Shown: positions 9,679 through 18,574 of the stretch, one piece after another | Layout of the letters: every line of letters starts with the position of its first letter | How positions within the stretch are numbered: position 1 is the stretch's first letter | Source: Flavisphingopyxis soli | Lineage (GTDB): Bacteria; Pseudomonadota; Alphaproteobacteria; Sphingomonadales; Sphingomonadaceae | Assembly (NCBI RefSeq): GCF_007995095.1 | Contig: NZ_VOPY01000003.1 | Coordinates: 248,001 to 312,000, forward strand | Length of the DNA stretch: 64,000 nucleotides | Direction: 5' to 3' | Made by a program: the position numbers and the translations under genes | Notes under the pieces: generated by a model | Seen by the model: the letters and a program-made list of their open reading frames with translations, nothing else | Database searches by the model: none | Told to the model about the DNA's origin: nothing

Positions 9679-10631
9679 CGCGGTGCCTCGACCGCTTCGA
9701 CCAGCGCGGCGACGATCGGTTCGACCTCGCGCCCGTCGATCTGCGCGGTCGCCGACAGGATGACGCGGTGGCGCAGCGCGGGCACCGCGAGCGCCTTCAC
9801 GTCGTCGGGCAGGACATAATCGCGTCCGTCGAGCGCGGCGCGAGCGCGTGCGCCGCGCGCCAGCATCGCGCCTGCACGCGGGCTGGCGCCAACCTCGAGA
9901 TCGCCGCTCATGCGCGTCGCGCGCACCAGGCTGGCGATATAGGTGACGACTTCATCGATCAGCGTCACCGAACTTGCCGCGTCGATCGCCGCTTCAATCG
10001 TCTCGCGCGATGCTTGCGGGGTAATTTCCCACTTCGCCGGATCGTCGCGCATCGCCCCGCCGCCATGCGTCTTGATGATCATCTCTTCCTGCGCCTCGGT
10101 CGGATAGTCGACGCTGTGCTTGAACAGGAAGCGGTCGAGCTGCGCTTCGGGCAGCGGATAGACGCCTTGGTGTTCGATCGGGTTCTGCGTCGCCACCACC
10201 ATGAAGGTGCGACCCAGTCGATGCGTCTCGCCATCGAACGTGACCGCATGTTCCTGCATCGCTTCGAGCAACGCGGCCTGCGTTTTAGCAGGCGTTCGGT
10301 TGATCTCGTCGGCGAGAAGGAGATCGCAGAAGATCGGCCCCTTGGTCATCGCGAATTCGCCCGACTGGAAATTGTAGATGTTCGATCCGATGATGTCGCC
10401 GGGCATCAGGTCGGGGGTGAACTGGATGCGCCCGAAATCGAGGCCGAGCGAAGCGGCGAACGCGCGCGCGGTCATCGTCTTGGCGGTCCCCGGCGGGCCT
10501 TCGAGCAGGATGTGCCCGCCGGCAAACAGCGCTGTCAGCATCAGGGCGATCATGTCGTCCTGGCCGGTGATGACGCGCGCGACCTCGCCCCGGATGGCAT
10601 CGGCGAGCGGCTTGATCTCTTCAATTTTCAC
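9675..10631 (-). CDS. MoxR family AAA+ ATPase
   Basis: The 318-residue protein is a complete MoxR-type ATPase: Walker A GPPGTAKT near residues 41-48, Walker B LLADEINR near residue 107, sensor [11 protein letters not shown] with the MoxR-typical [10 protein letters not shown] arginine-finger region, and the C-terminal lid with ASPRAGAML. MoxR ATPases act as chaperone-like remodellers for partner proteins carrying vWA domains, here most likely the DUF58 protein encoded next. It overlaps the upstream DUF4350 gene by 11 bases and the DUF58 gene by 4, in the middle of a six-gene unit. Confidence 0.93.
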   Translation of the reverse strand: MKIEEIKPLADAIRGEVARVITGQDDMIALMLTALFAGGHILLEGPPGTAKTMTARAFAASLGLDFGRIQFTPDLMPGDIIGSNIYNFQSGEFAMTKGPIFCDLLLADEINRTPAKTQAALLEAMQEHAVTFDGETHRLGRTFMVVATQNPIEHQGVYPLPEAQLDRFLFKHSVDYPTEAQEEMIIKTHGGGAMRDDPAKWEITPQASRETIEAAIDAASSVTLIDEVVTYIASLVRATRMSGDLEVGASPRAGAMLARGARARAALDGRDYVLPDDVKALAVPALRHRVILSATAQIDGREVEPIVAALVEAVEAPR

Positions 10632-11706
10632 GGGTTTTCCCTTTTATCCAGCGATACAGGTCGTCGCTCGCAGCGAGCATTGACGGTTCATTCGTGGTCG
10701 CGCGCAACGCCGCCAGCTTGGCGCTGAAGCCTTGTCCGCCCTCTTCATCACGGCGGTCGAGCCACTGTAACAGCGCTTCGCCGTGCAGGCCGGCGGGCGC
10801 GCGCAACCGGCTCGCGGCGCGCATTTCGACGATATCGGCGTAATGGTCGCCCAGCCCGCCGATCTTGCCGCCGCGCCGCATCAGCCGCGCGGTCGCATCG
10901 GCCAGCGCGCGCTTGCCGAAACGCAGCACGCGCTCGGGCCGGGCGGCTTCGCCGAAGCGTCCCAGCCCACCGAGAAAGGCGAGCAAGGCGGCAAAGACGA
11001 GGCTGAGCGTGAGCGCCAGGAAGGGCGGTTCGAGCATCAGCTTCCCGAGGCTGCGTGAGACGGGCGCGCGCGCCAGGCTGAGATCAAACAGGATCTTGCT
11101 CTTCGGGTCGGTCTTGAGGCCGCGCAGCAGCGCGACCGCGGCGACGGCGTTGGCGCGCTTCGCCAGCCCTGCATTGTTGAGCATGTCGGCATCGACCAGC
11201 ATCCAGTGCGGTTGCCCCTTGGTGGCAATCGGCCGTTGCGCAGCCGCGCTGTTGCCTTCGGTCGGGAGCGGTGCGTCGAGCGCCGCGGCGAATTCGTTCA
11301 AGCGCTTGCGGTTGATCCGCCCGGCCTTGTAGACGAAGCCCGGCTTGTTCGGATAGCGTGCGACCTGCCATTTGGGCAGGATGAACAGGGTCGACTTGAA
11401 CCGGCGCAGCTCGGCCAGTTCGGCCAGCCGGTCGATGTCGAAACCGGCGTCGATCGGAACGACGAGAAGATCGGCGTCGGTCGCGGGGATCGAGCGCAGT
11501 TCGACATCTTCGCCCGCCAGTTCGAGCAGTTTGACGATCCCGGCATAGCCATTGCCGCCCTTGGCATCGGCGGTTGCCGCGCCCGGCGGGCTTGACCGGA
11601 AATCGGGGGCATAGGTCGCCAGCACGATAAACCCGGCAAGCGCGATGATGCTCGCGGCGATGCCCCAGGCGACCGCCCGGGGCGAGAATGGCTGGCTCTC
11701 ACTCAT
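10621..11706 (-). CDS. DUF4350 domain membrane protein
   Basis: The 361-residue protein has an N-terminal transmembrane helix (about residues 9-32), a periplasmic DUF4350-like alpha/beta domain including [20 protein letters not shown], a second transmembrane segment around [20 protein letters not shown] near residue 227, and a cytoplasmic C-terminal helical part. DUF4350 proteins regularly accompany MoxR, DUF58 and DUF4129 in bacteria; no activity is known. I chose the ATG at 11706, which forms an ATGA overlap with the upstream stop, over an in-frame ATG at 11724. Confidence 0.8.
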   Translation of the reverse strand: MSESQPFSPRAVAWGIAASIIALAGFIVLATYAPDFRSSPPGAATADAKGGNGYAGIVKLLELAGEDVELRSIPATDADLLVVPIDAGFDIDRLAELAELRRFKSTLFILPKWQVARYPNKPGFVYKAGRINRKRLNEFAAALDAPLPTEGNSAAAQRPIATKGQPHWMLVDADMLNNAGLAKRANAVAAVALLRGLKTDPKSKILFDLSLARAPVSRSLGKLMLEPPFLALTLSLVFAALLAFLGGLGRFGEAARPERVLRFGKRALADATARLMRRGGKIGGLGDHYADIVEMRAASRLRAPAGLHGEALLQWLDRRDEEGGQGFSAKLAALRATTNEPSMLAASDDLYRWIKGKTREN

Positions 11707-12341
11707 GCCACGTGCCTCCGCCATCCTTCGGCGAAGGCGAAGTTTTCATAGGCCTGGCGCGCCTCGTGCCAGCCGTCACTGCCAACACTGCGGCGGGCGA
11801 AGAGCGCGCGTTCGACGATGCCCGCAATCCTTGAAAACGCATCGCGTGGCCGCGCCGGAAGGCGCGCGTCGACGGCGATATCGCGCGCGGTCAGAGAGGG
11901 CTGGAGGAAATCGGGCAGGCGGCGTGCAATGTCCTCGACGCTGCGCACCAGCAGCAGGTGGACCGCCGCTTCGTAATCGCCGGCTTCGGCCAGCGCATCG
12001 GCTTCGGCGAGCAGCGTGCGTGCGACGCGCGCTTCGGGTCGCCAGTCCGCATCGTCATCCTCGATATGCTCGCGTTTCCACCGCGATGCCCAGCCATATC
12101 CGCCGAGTTGCGCAATCACGAGATAGGCGACGAAGGCGGCGATCAGCGCAACCCCGGCCCAGAAGATATAGGTTGCGAAGGGTGCGAGCGCGGCGATGAA
12201 TTCGGCGATCATCTTGGCGAGGCCCGACGGCTCGATTTTGGGCGGCGGGGCGAGGCTGAACTGGATCGACCGATCGGCAATCAATTCGGCATGCGCGCGC
12301 GCCAGCGTTGCTGCGTCGATTGCTCCGCCATCAGCGCTCAT
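11703..12341 (-). CDS. DUF4129 domain membrane protein, first gene of the MoxR operon
   Basis: The 212-residue product has a transmembrane helix near residues 55-80 (TYIFWAGVALIAAFVAYLV), then a cytoplasmic DUF4129 domain recognisable from DYEAAVHLLLVRSVEDIARR and the C-terminal YENFAFA segment. DUF4129 proteins are found at the head of MoxR/DUF58 clusters and sometimes fused to transglutaminases. This gene opens the six-gene operon; its own promoter should lie in 12342-12424, where I see no convincing -35/-10 pair but do see a hairpin at 12365-12385. Confidence 0.8.
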   Translation of the reverse strand: MSADGGAIDAATLARAHAELIADRSIQFSLAPPPKIEPSGLAKMIAEFIAALAPFATYIFWAGVALIAAFVAYLVIAQLGGYGWASRWKREHIEDDDADWRPEARVARTLLAEADALAEAGDYEAAVHLLLVRSVEDIARRLPDFLQPSLTARDIAVDARLPARPRDAFSRIAGIVERALFARRSVGSDGWHEARQAYENFAFAEGWRRHVA

Positions 12342-12364
12342 CAGCCGTCACCGCCCCCTGCGAC

Positions 12365-12385
12365 CAGCGACAGTGTTCGTCGCTG
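12365..12385. other. Perfect hairpin between the paa regulator and the MoxR operon
   Basis: A 7-base inverted repeat (CAGCGAC, 7-base loop, GTCGCTG) lies between the 3' end of the tetR gene and the start of the DUF4129 gene, both on the minus strand. On that strand no T-run follows, so it is at best a weak terminator; it might also be an operator. The other 60 bases of this gap show nothing else. Confidence 0.35.
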
Positions 12386-12424
12386 TTTCCATGGTTTAGC
12401 GCAAGTCGGCGGACGTGCAAGGCG

Positions 12425-13021
12425 TCAGGTGCCGGGGTGGCCAAGGTCGCCGAGAATGGCGTCGACCGCCTGGTCGGCGATCCGGTCGCGGCCGATCGGG
12501 CCGTCGGGCCGGAACCAGTTGTGCGTCCAGTTGAGCATTCCGTAAAACAGCATGACCTTGACGCGCAGCGCGTCGCGATCACTGGCGTGGCGATCGATCA
12601 CGGTGAACAGTGACTGGGTGAAATCGACGATGGCGCGCTGTTTGGTGACGATATCATCGCGCTGTGCCGCGGTCAGATGGTTGAGTTCGTAGAGCAGCAC
12701 CTTCTGGCTGTCCGACGCGCCGACATAGTGATCGAGCAAGGCGCGCGCCAATTTCCGCAGCCGCGTTTCGGGCGGATCTGCGCTTGCGGCAACGGCGTCC
12801 TTCACCGCCAGCAGCGCATCGATATGGCTGCGCATGGCGTCGTAGAGGATATCCTCCTTGGCGGCGTAATAATGATAGATCAGCGACTTGGAGAAGCCGC
12901 CCGCCGCCGCGAGATCGGCGATCGAGGCGCCGCCGAACCCGCGTGCCGCAAACAGATGCGCGGCATGCGCGGTGATCGCCGCGCGCTTGGCATCGTAATC
13001 GGCGGCCTGGATTCGCGCCAT
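12425..13021 (-). CDS. TetR/AcrR family regulator, probable repressor of the paa genes
   Basis: The protein has 198 residues. The N-terminal helix-turn-helix (ARGFGGASIADLAAAGGFSK with the SLIYHYYAAKEDIL recognition helix, residues 25-60) is typical of TetR regulators, and the C-terminal half is an all-helical ligand-binding domain. The gene follows paaZ after 16 bases and so lies at the end of the paaG-paaZ transcript. TetR-type PaaR proteins in other proteobacteria respond to phenylacetyl-CoA. I infer that it binds the palindrome at 15907-15944 and controls both divergent paa transcripts, including its own. No direct evidence of ligand. Confidence 0.82.
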   Translation of the reverse strand: MARIQAADYDAKRAAITAHAAHLFAARGFGGASIADLAAAGGFSKSLIYHYYAAKEDILYDAMRSHIDALLAVKDAVAASADPPETRLRKLARALLDHYVGASDSQKVLLYELNHLTAAQRDDIVTKQRAIVDFTQSLFTVIDRHASDRDALRVKVMLFYGMLNWTHNWFRPDGPIGRDRIADQAVDAILGDLGHPGT

Positions 13022-13037
13022 CGCTGGTCCTTCCGGC

Positions 13038-15059
13038 CTAGGCCTCGTTCTGAGTGAGCAGATCGTAGGTCGCGACGAGTTCGTCCTTCTGGTTGAAGAT
13101 CTCGACCGCCCATTTGACGACGCCCTCGTCGTCGGACTTCAATGATTTCGATCGGACCGTCAGCTCGACGCGCATCGCATCGTCGGGGTAAAGCGGGGTC
13201 AGGAAGCGCAGGTTTTCAAGGCCCGTATTGGCGAGCACCGGACCCGGATCGGGATCGACGAACAGGCCCGCGGCGAAGCTCAGGATGAGATAGCCGTGCG
13301 CGACGCGGCCTTCGAAGATCGGCGATGCCTTGGCCGCTTCTTCGTCCATGTGGGCATAGAAATTGTCGCCGGTGAACTCGGCAAAATGCTCGATATCGGC
13401 GATCGTCACGGTGCGGCTCGCGGTCTTGAGCGTGTCGCCGATATTCAGGTCGCGCATGCGTTTGCGGAACGGATGGGTGTCGACGAAATGCTTCGGCGCA
13501 TCGGGAACATATTGCTCAGATATCGCCGCGATCATCGCCGGTGTCGACTGGATCGCGGTGCGCTGCATGTAATGTTTTACCGCGCGCGTGCCGCCCAGTT
13601 CCTCACTGCCGCCTGCGCGGCCCGGACCACCATGGACAAGGACGGGGAGCGGCGAGCCGTGGCCGGTCGACTCCCTGGCATTGTCGCGGTTTATGACGAG
13701 CATGCGGCCGTGATAGGCCGCCGCGCCGACGACGAAGTCGCGCGCGGCCTGCGGGTCGTGGGTGAACATCGACAGCGCCAGGCTGCCCATGCCGCGATTG
13801 GCCAGCGCGACCGCATCGGCGATGTCGTCATAGGGCATGATCGTCGCCACGGGGCCGAACGCCTCGATATCGTGGATCGCGGTCGCCGCCCAGGGATCGT
13901 CCGCGCGCAGCAGCACCGGCGGCATGAAGGCGCCGCCTTCGGGGCCCGTCGCTGCGGCAGGATCGCCCGACACGACGCGCGCGCCCGATGCAACGAGCTT
14001 GGCGATTTGCGCGCGTACGTCGTCGCGCTGCGCGCAGCTGACCAGCGCGCCCATGCCGCTTGCCTTGTCGCGCGGGTCGCCGACCGTCTTGGCTTCGAGA
14101 GCCCCGGCGATCGCGTCCTGCGCCGCGTCGAGATACGCGGCGGGGATGATCGCACGCCGGATCGCGGTGCATTTCTGCCCCGCCTTGACCGTGATCTCGT
14201 TGACGACCTCGGCAACGAACAGGTCGAATTCTGGCGTGCCGGGCGCGGCATCGGGGCCAAGGATCGCGGAGTTGAGGCTGTCCTGTTCGGCGACGAACCT
14301 GACCGATTCGCGCGCGATCGAGGGATGCGAGCGCAGCTTGCGCGCGGTCGCCGCCGAACCGGTGAAACTCACCATGTCCTGACCGGTCAGATGGTCGAAC
14401 AGATCGCCGACGCCGCCGACGATCAGCTGCAGCGCGCCATCGGGCAGCAGGCCGCTATCGATCATCACGCGCACCGCCGCCTCGGTCAGATAGGCGGTCG
14501 AACTGGCCGGCTTGACGATCGCCGGAACGCCCGCGACCAGCGCCGGAGCGAGCTTTTCGAGCATGCCCCAGACGGGAAAGTTGAACGCGTTGATCATCAC
14601 CGCCGCACCCTGCAGCGACGTGTAGATATGCTGGCCGATGAAGCTGCCCGATTTGCTCAGCGGTTCGACCGCGCCGTCGAGCAGGACATGCGCATCGGGC
14701 AGTTCGCGCCGCGCCTTCGAAGAAATCGACAGCATCGTGCCCGCGCCGCCCTCGATATCGATCCAGCCGTCCTTGCGCGTCGCGCCGGTCAGGTAGTTGA
14801 GCGCGTAGAGCTCCTCCTTGGCGGCAAGGATCGCAAGGCCGAGGCCCTTCACCATGTGGGCGCGCTCGTGGAAGGTCATCGCGCGCAGGGCTGGGCCGCC
14901 GACGGTGCGGGCGTGGTCGAGCATCGCGCCAAAATCGATCCCGCCCGATCCGGTCGTCGCGACCGGCGCGCCGTCGATCGCACTGACGAGTTGGGGCCGG
15001 TCGCCGGTTCCGGCAATCCATTCGCCACGCGCGTAATTGAGGAGGTCCTGCGTTTTCAT
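13038..15059 (-). CDS. paaZ: Bifunctional oxepin-CoA hydrolase / 3-oxo-5,6-dehydrosuberyl-CoA semialdehyde dehydrogenase
   Basis: This 673-residue fusion opens the seven-membered oxepin-CoA ring and oxidises the resulting aldehyde with NADP in the phenylacetyl-CoA pathway. The N-terminal aldehyde dehydrogenase domain (about 1-520) carries the active-site glutamate in FVAEQDSLNSA and the catalytic cysteine in AGQKCTAIRRA. The C-terminal MaoC-type hydratase domain (about 530-673) carries FTGDNFYAHMDEE with the Asp and His of the hydratase site and the GRVAHGYL motif. Length equals the E. coli protein within a few residues. The ATG at 15059 follows the paaG stop by three bases. Confidence 0.95.
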   Translation of the reverse strand: MKTQDLLNYARGEWIAGTGDRPQLVSAIDGAPVATTGSGGIDFGAMLDHARTVGGPALRAMTFHERAHMVKGLGLAILAAKEELYALNYLTGATRKDGWIDIEGGAGTMLSISSKARRELPDAHVLLDGAVEPLSKSGSFIGQHIYTSLQGAAVMINAFNFPVWGMLEKLAPALVAGVPAIVKPASSTAYLTEAAVRVMIDSGLLPDGALQLIVGGVGDLFDHLTGQDMVSFTGSAATARKLRSHPSIARESVRFVAEQDSLNSAILGPDAAPGTPEFDLFVAEVVNEITVKAGQKCTAIRRAIIPAAYLDAAQDAIAGALEAKTVGDPRDKASGMGALVSCAQRDDVRAQIAKLVASGARVVSGDPAAATGPEGGAFMPPVLLRADDPWAATAIHDIEAFGPVATIMPYDDIADAVALANRGMGSLALSMFTHDPQAARDFVVGAAAYHGRMLVINRDNARESTGHGSPLPVLVHGGPGRAGGSEELGGTRAVKHYMQRTAIQSTPAMIAAISEQYVPDAPKHFVDTHPFRKRMRDLNIGDTLKTASRTVTIADIEHFAEFTGDNFYAHMDEEAAKASPIFEGRVAHGYLILSFAAGLFVDPDPGPVLANTGLENLRFLTPLYPDDAMRVELTVRSKSLKSDDEGVVKWAVEIFNQKDELVATYDLLTQNEA

Positions 15060-15062
15060 AAT

Positions 15063-15854
15063 CTAGCGTCCCGTGAAGCTGGGTTTGCGTTTTTCGGTGA
15101 AGGCGGCGACGCCCTCGGCATAATCGTGCGTCCCGCCGAGCATCCGCATCGCATCGCGCTCTTCGTCGAGTTCGGTGTCGAGGTCGTTGGTCCAGGCGGC
15201 GCGAACGCGCTTCTTGGTCTCGGCGAGGCCGCGCGTCGGTCCGGCGGCGAATTTCTCGGCGAGCGCGGTCGCTTCGGCGATCAGCGCCTCGTCATCGACG
15301 CATTTCCAGATCAGTCCCCATTCGGCGGCGGCCTCTGCCATCAGCGGTTCTCCCGTCAGCGCGAGGCCCATCGCGCGCGCCTGGCCGATCAGCCGCGGCA
15401 GGATCCATGTCCCGCCCGAATCGGGGATCAGGCCGATATTGGCGAACGACTGGATGAACTTCGCCGACCTGGCCGCGATGACGACGTCGCAGGCGAGGGC
15501 GATGTTTGCGCCGGCACCTGCGGCGACGCCGTTGACTGCGCAGACGACGGGCATCGGCAATGCGGCGATGCGGCGGATCAGGGGGTTGTAGTAGGTTTCG
15601 ACCGAGTGGCCGAGATCGGGCGCGGCATTATCGGCCGAAACCGCGCGGTCGCCGAGATCCTGTCCGGCGCAGAAACCGCGCCCGGCTCCGGTCAGGAGAA
15701 CGGCGCGAACGGTGTCGTCGGCTTTGATCGTGTCGAACGCGGCACGGACCTCTTCGTGCATCCGGACGTTGAAACTGTTGAGCCGGTCGGGCCGGTTGAG
15801 CGTGATCGTCGCAAGACCGTTCTGGCTGGAATATTCGATCGTTTCGAAGGTCAT
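15063..15854 (-). CDS. paaG: 2-(1,2-epoxy-1,2-dihydrophenyl)acetyl-CoA isomerase
   Basis: The 263-residue protein is a crotonase-fold enzyme that converts ring-1,2-epoxyphenylacetyl-CoA to oxepin-CoA. It matches PaaG closely, including [19 protein letters not shown], the oxyanion-hole stretch [30 protein letters not shown] and the catalytic acid region [15 protein letters not shown] homologous paaF-type hydratase would lack the GQDL-R combination. I chose the ATG at 15854 since the longer frame from 15908 would cross the divergent operator. It is the first gene of the leftward paaG-paaZ-tetR unit. Confidence 0.93.
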   Translation of the reverse strand: MTFETIEYSSQNGLATITLNRPDRLNSFNVRMHEEVRAAFDTIKADDTVRAVLLTGAGRGFCAGQDLGDRAVSADNAAPDLGHSVETYYNPLIRRIAALPMPVVCAVNGVAAGAGANIALACDVVIAARSAKFIQSFANIGLIPDSGGTWILPRLIGQARAMGLALTGEPLMAEAAAEWGLIWKCVDDEALIAEATALAEKFAAGPTRGLAETKKRVRAAWTNDLDTELDEERDAMRMLGGTHDYAEGVAAFTEKRKPSFTGR

Positions 15855-15904
15855 TCGGAGGCCTTTCGGATATCGGTATGGAGGATGGACCGAGGTTGAT
15901 ACAT

Positions 15905-15946
15905 ACAATAGAATTCGTTGACCGATCGGTCAATTTATTCTATTCT
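15905..15946. promoter_or_regulatory. Divergent paaG/paaA promoters inside a 38-bp dyad operator
   Basis: The core is a perfect 16-base palindrome, TTGACCGATCGGTCAA (15918-15933). Outer arms AATAGAAT (15907-15914) and ATTCTATT (15937-15944) extend the symmetry to 38 bases with three unpaired bases on each side. Each half of the palindrome supplies a -35: rightward TTGACC (15918-15923), 17 bases, TATTCT (15941-15946) for paaA; leftward TTGACC (15933-15928), 17 bases, TATTGT (15910-15905) for paaG. A dimeric regulator bound here would block both. The TetR encoded at 12425-13021 is the obvious candidate, by inference. Confidence 0.75.
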
Positions 15947-15970
15947 GCCACGCAGAACGGAGAGACGGAT

Positions 15971-16972
15971 ATGTACGCACAAAAGGTCGAATCGACCGGC
16001 GCCAGGCCCAAATCGCTCGACGAGATGGATCCGCAGGAACGCGCCTTCCAGGAGCGGATCGACGCCAACATCAAGATCGAGCCGAAGGAATGGATGCCCG
16101 AGGGCTATCGCAAGACGCTGATCCGGCAGATTTCGCAGCACGCGCATTCGGAAATTGTCGGGCAGCTTCCCGAGGGCAACTGGATCACGCGCGCGCCGAC
16201 GCTCGACCGCAAGGCGATCCTGCTCGCCAAGGTGCAGGACGAGGCGGGCCATGGGCTCTACCTCTATTGCGCCGCCGAAACGCTCGGCGTGACGCGCGAC
16301 CAGCTCACCGAGCAACTGCTTTCGGGCAAGGCGAAATATTCGTCGATCTTCAATTACCCGACGCTGACCTGGGCCGATATCGGCGCAATCGGCTGGCTCG
16401 TCGATGGTGCGGCGATCATGAACCAGGTGCCGCTGCAGCGCTGTTCCTACGGCCCCTACAGCCGCGCGATGATCCGCGTCTGCAAGGAGGAAAGCTTCCA
16501 CCAGCGCCAGGGCTACGACATCATGATGGTGCTGTCGAAGGGCAGCGAAGAGCAGCGCGCGATGGCGCAGGACGCGCTCAACCGCTGGTGGTGGCCGTCG
16601 CTGATGATGTTCGGCCCGTCGGACGCCGAATCGGTCCACAGCGCGCAGTCGATGGCGTGGGGCATCAAGCAGGACAGCAACGACGATTTGCGTCAGAAAT
16701 TCGTCGACCAGACCGTGCCGCAGGCCGAATATCTGGGGCTGAAAGTGCCCGACGACGATATCGTCTGGAACGAGGCGAAGAACGACGGCAAGGGCGGCTA
16801 CGACTTTGGCGAAGTGAACTGGGACGAGTTTTTCGACGTGCTCGCGGGCAACGGCCCGTGCAACGCCGAACGCCTCGGCGCGCGGGTCAAGGCATGGGAA
16901 GACGGCGCCTGGTTCCGTGACGGGCTGATGGCGCACGCCGACAAGCAGGCAGCAAGGAAGATCGCGGCATGA
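15971..16972 (+). CDS. paaA: 1,2-phenylacetyl-CoA epoxidase, catalytic subunit
   Basis: The 333-residue subunit holds the di-iron site of the PaaABCDE multicomponent monooxygenase that epoxidises the ring of phenylacetyl-CoA. Metal-ligand motifs are visible in [16 protein letters not shown] (E..H pair) and in [14 protein letters not shown] (E..H pair), with the family blocks [19 protein letters not shown] and [13 protein letters not shown] start it at the ATG at 15971, preceded by GGAGAGACGG at good spacing, rather than an upstream in-frame ATG at 15878 that would cross the promoter. It overlaps paaB by 4 bases. Confidence 0.96.
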   Translation: MYAQKVESTGARPKSLDEMDPQERAFQERIDANIKIEPKEWMPEGYRKTLIRQISQHAHSEIVGQLPEGNWITRAPTLDRKAILLAKVQDEAGHGLYLYCAAETLGVTRDQLTEQLLSGKAKYSSIFNYPTLTWADIGAIGWLVDGAAIMNQVPLQRCSYGPYSRAMIRVCKEESFHQRQGYDIMMVLSKGSEEQRAMAQDALNRWWWPSLMMFGPSDAESVHSAQSMAWGIKQDSNDDLRQKFVDQTVPQAEYLGLKVPDDDIVWNEAKNDGKGGYDFGEVNWDEFFDVLAGNGPCNAERLGARVKAWEDGAWFRDGLMAHADKQAARKIAA

Positions 16973-17265
16973 GCGAGCACAAGCGCAAGGAATGGCCCTT
17001 GTGGGAGGTGTTCGTCCGCGGACAGCACGGCCTCAGCCACCGCCACGTCGGCAGCCTGCACGCGCCCGATGCCGAAATGGCGATCAACAATGCGCGCGAC
17101 GTCTACACGCGGCGCAGCGAGGGCGTGTCGCTGTGGGTTGTTCCCGCCGACGCGATCACCGCGACGTCGCCCGGCGACAAGGAGCCGTTGTTCGAACCCG
17201 CCAACGACAAGGTCTATCGCCACCCAACCTTCTACGACATTCCCGACGAAATCGGGCATATGTGA
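16969..17265 (+). CDS. paaB: 1,2-phenylacetyl-CoA epoxidase, subunit B
   Basis: The 98-residue small subunit is needed for assembly of the PaaAC core. The N-terminal [20 protein letters not shown] and [20 protein letters not shown] blocks are diagnostic. Its ATG overlaps the paaA stop (ATGA) and its TGA shares one base with the paaC ATG, so the subunits are translationally coupled. Confidence 0.95.
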   Translation: MSEHKRKEWPLWEVFVRGQHGLSHRHVGSLHAPDAEMAINNARDVYTRRSEGVSLWVVPADAITATSPGDKEPLFEPANDKVYRHPTFYDIPDEIGHM

Positions 17266-18059
17266 TGGGCGTCGAGACCATCAGGAAACCTGCCGATACG
17301 CGCGTCGCGGTGAAGCCTGCGTTCGATCTCGCGTTGCGGATGGGCGACAATGCGCTGATCCTGGCACAGCGCAACGCCGCCTGGTGCGGCCATGCGCCTG
17401 CGCTCGAAGAGGATATCGCGCTCGCCAACGTCGCGCTCGATCTGATCGGCCAGGCCAAATTGTGGCTCGGCTATGCCGGTGAACTCGAAGGTGAAGGACG
17501 CAGCGCCGACGATCTCGCCTTCCTGCGCGACGGGCGAGAGTTTCGCAACGTCCTGCTCGTCGAGACGCCCAATGGCGATTTCGGCCAGACGACGATGCGC
17601 CAGTGGCTTTACGATAGCTGGCACCATTTCATGCTCGAAGGCCTCAAGGCATCGAGCGACGAACGCATCGTCGAGATCGCCGAGAAATCGGCCAAGGAGG
17701 TCGCCTATCATCTCGAACGATCGACCGATCTCGTTATTCGTTTGGGCGATGGCACCGACGAGAGCCACAAGCGGATGCAGGACGCGCTCGACTATCTCTG
17801 GCCGTTCGCCCGCGAACTCGACGTCGCCGACGACGCCGACCGCGCCATCGCCGCCGCCGGGATAGGCCCCGACCTCGCGAGCGTTGCCGAAAAGGCGCTG
17901 GCCTATCGCAGCGAGGCGCTGTCGCAGGCGACGCTGACCGCGCCGACCGATGCCGTCCCGCGCAAGGGCGGCAAGGCGGGGGTGCACAGCGAGGCATTCG
18001 GCTTCATGCTCGCCGAGATGCAGGTGCTGCAACGCACGCATCCCGGGGTGAAATGGTAA
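17265..18059 (+). CDS. paaC: 1,2-phenylacetyl-CoA epoxidase, structural subunit C
   Basis: The 264-residue protein is the non-catalytic partner of PaaA, with the same ferritin-like fold. Family blocks include RMGDNALILAQRNAAWCGHA, LANVALDLIGQAKLWL, NGDFGQTTMRQWLYDSWHH and KEVAYHLERSTDLVIRLGDG. The ATG at 17265 overlaps the paaB stop by one base (TGATG). The 3' end touches the first possible paaD start. Confidence 0.95.
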   Translation: MGVETIRKPADTRVAVKPAFDLALRMGDNALILAQRNAAWCGHAPALEEDIALANVALDLIGQAKLWLGYAGELEGEGRSADDLAFLRDGREFRNVLLVETPNGDFGQTTMRQWLYDSWHHFMLEGLKASSDERIVEIAEKSAKEVAYHLERSTDLVIRLGDGTDESHKRMQDALDYLWPFARELDVADDADRAIAAAGIGPDLASVAEKALAYRSEALSQATLTAPTDAVPRKGGKAGVHSEAFGFMLAEMQVLQRTHPGVKW

Positions 18060-18574
18060 CGATGGCAGCGGTAACCGACCGACCCTCCGACGCGCAGGTG
18101 CAGGCGTGGCTCGAAACCGTGCCCGATCCCGAAATTCCGGTCGTATCGCTCGTCGATCTGGGCATCGTGCGCGGCTTTGCCTGGGACGACGACACGCTGG
18201 TCGTCACCGTCACGCCGACCTATTCGGGCTGTCCCGCGACCGCGGTGATCGCGATCGATGTCGAAACGACCTTGCTTGAAAATGGTGTCGAGAAGGTGCG
18301 CGTTGAATCGCAGCTTTCGCCCGCCTGGACGACCGACTGGATCAGCCAGGAGGGCAGGCGCAAGCTCCACGATTACGGCATCGTCCCGCCGGTCGATGGC
18401 AGCGCATGCGTCGGCGCGCTCAAGATGACCGGCGCTGCGGCGGCGGATATCGCGTGCCCGCGCTGCGCGTCGAAGGCGGTCGAGCGGATCAGCCAGTTCG
18501 GATCGACGCCGTGCAAGGCGAGCTATCGCTGCACCGACTGTCTCGAGCCGTTCGATTATTTCAAGAGCATCTGA
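18053..18574 (+). CDS. paaD: Phenylacetyl-CoA epoxidase assembly factor D (Fe-S/zinc protein)
   Basis: The 173-residue protein combines an N-terminal DUF59/MIP18-type domain (TVPDPEIPVVSLVDLGIV, TPTYSGCPAT) with a C-terminal cysteine-rich end: CPRCASKA, a cysteine in GSTPCKASY and a final CTDC. PaaD is thought to help mature the metal centres of the epoxidase. Starts at 18053 (overlapping the paaC stop by 7 bases) and 18062 are both possible; the downstream one removes only three residues. Its TGA shares a base with the paaE ATG. Confidence 0.93.
   Translation: MVTMAAVTDRPSDAQVQAWLETVPDPEIPVVSLVDLGIVRGFAWDDDTLVVTVTPTYSGCPATAVIAIDVETTLLENGVEKVRVESQLSPAWTTDWISQEGRRKLHDYGIVPPVDGSACVGALKMTGAAAADIACPRCASKAVERISQFGSTPCKASYRCTDCLEPFDYFKSI

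Noticed and set aside
13296-15899. An 867-codon open frame on the plus strand opposite paaZ and paaG
   Set aside because: It is the mirror frame of two well-recognised genes in high-GC DNA; its translation is rich in Arg, Asp, His and Gly without any fold-like pattern.
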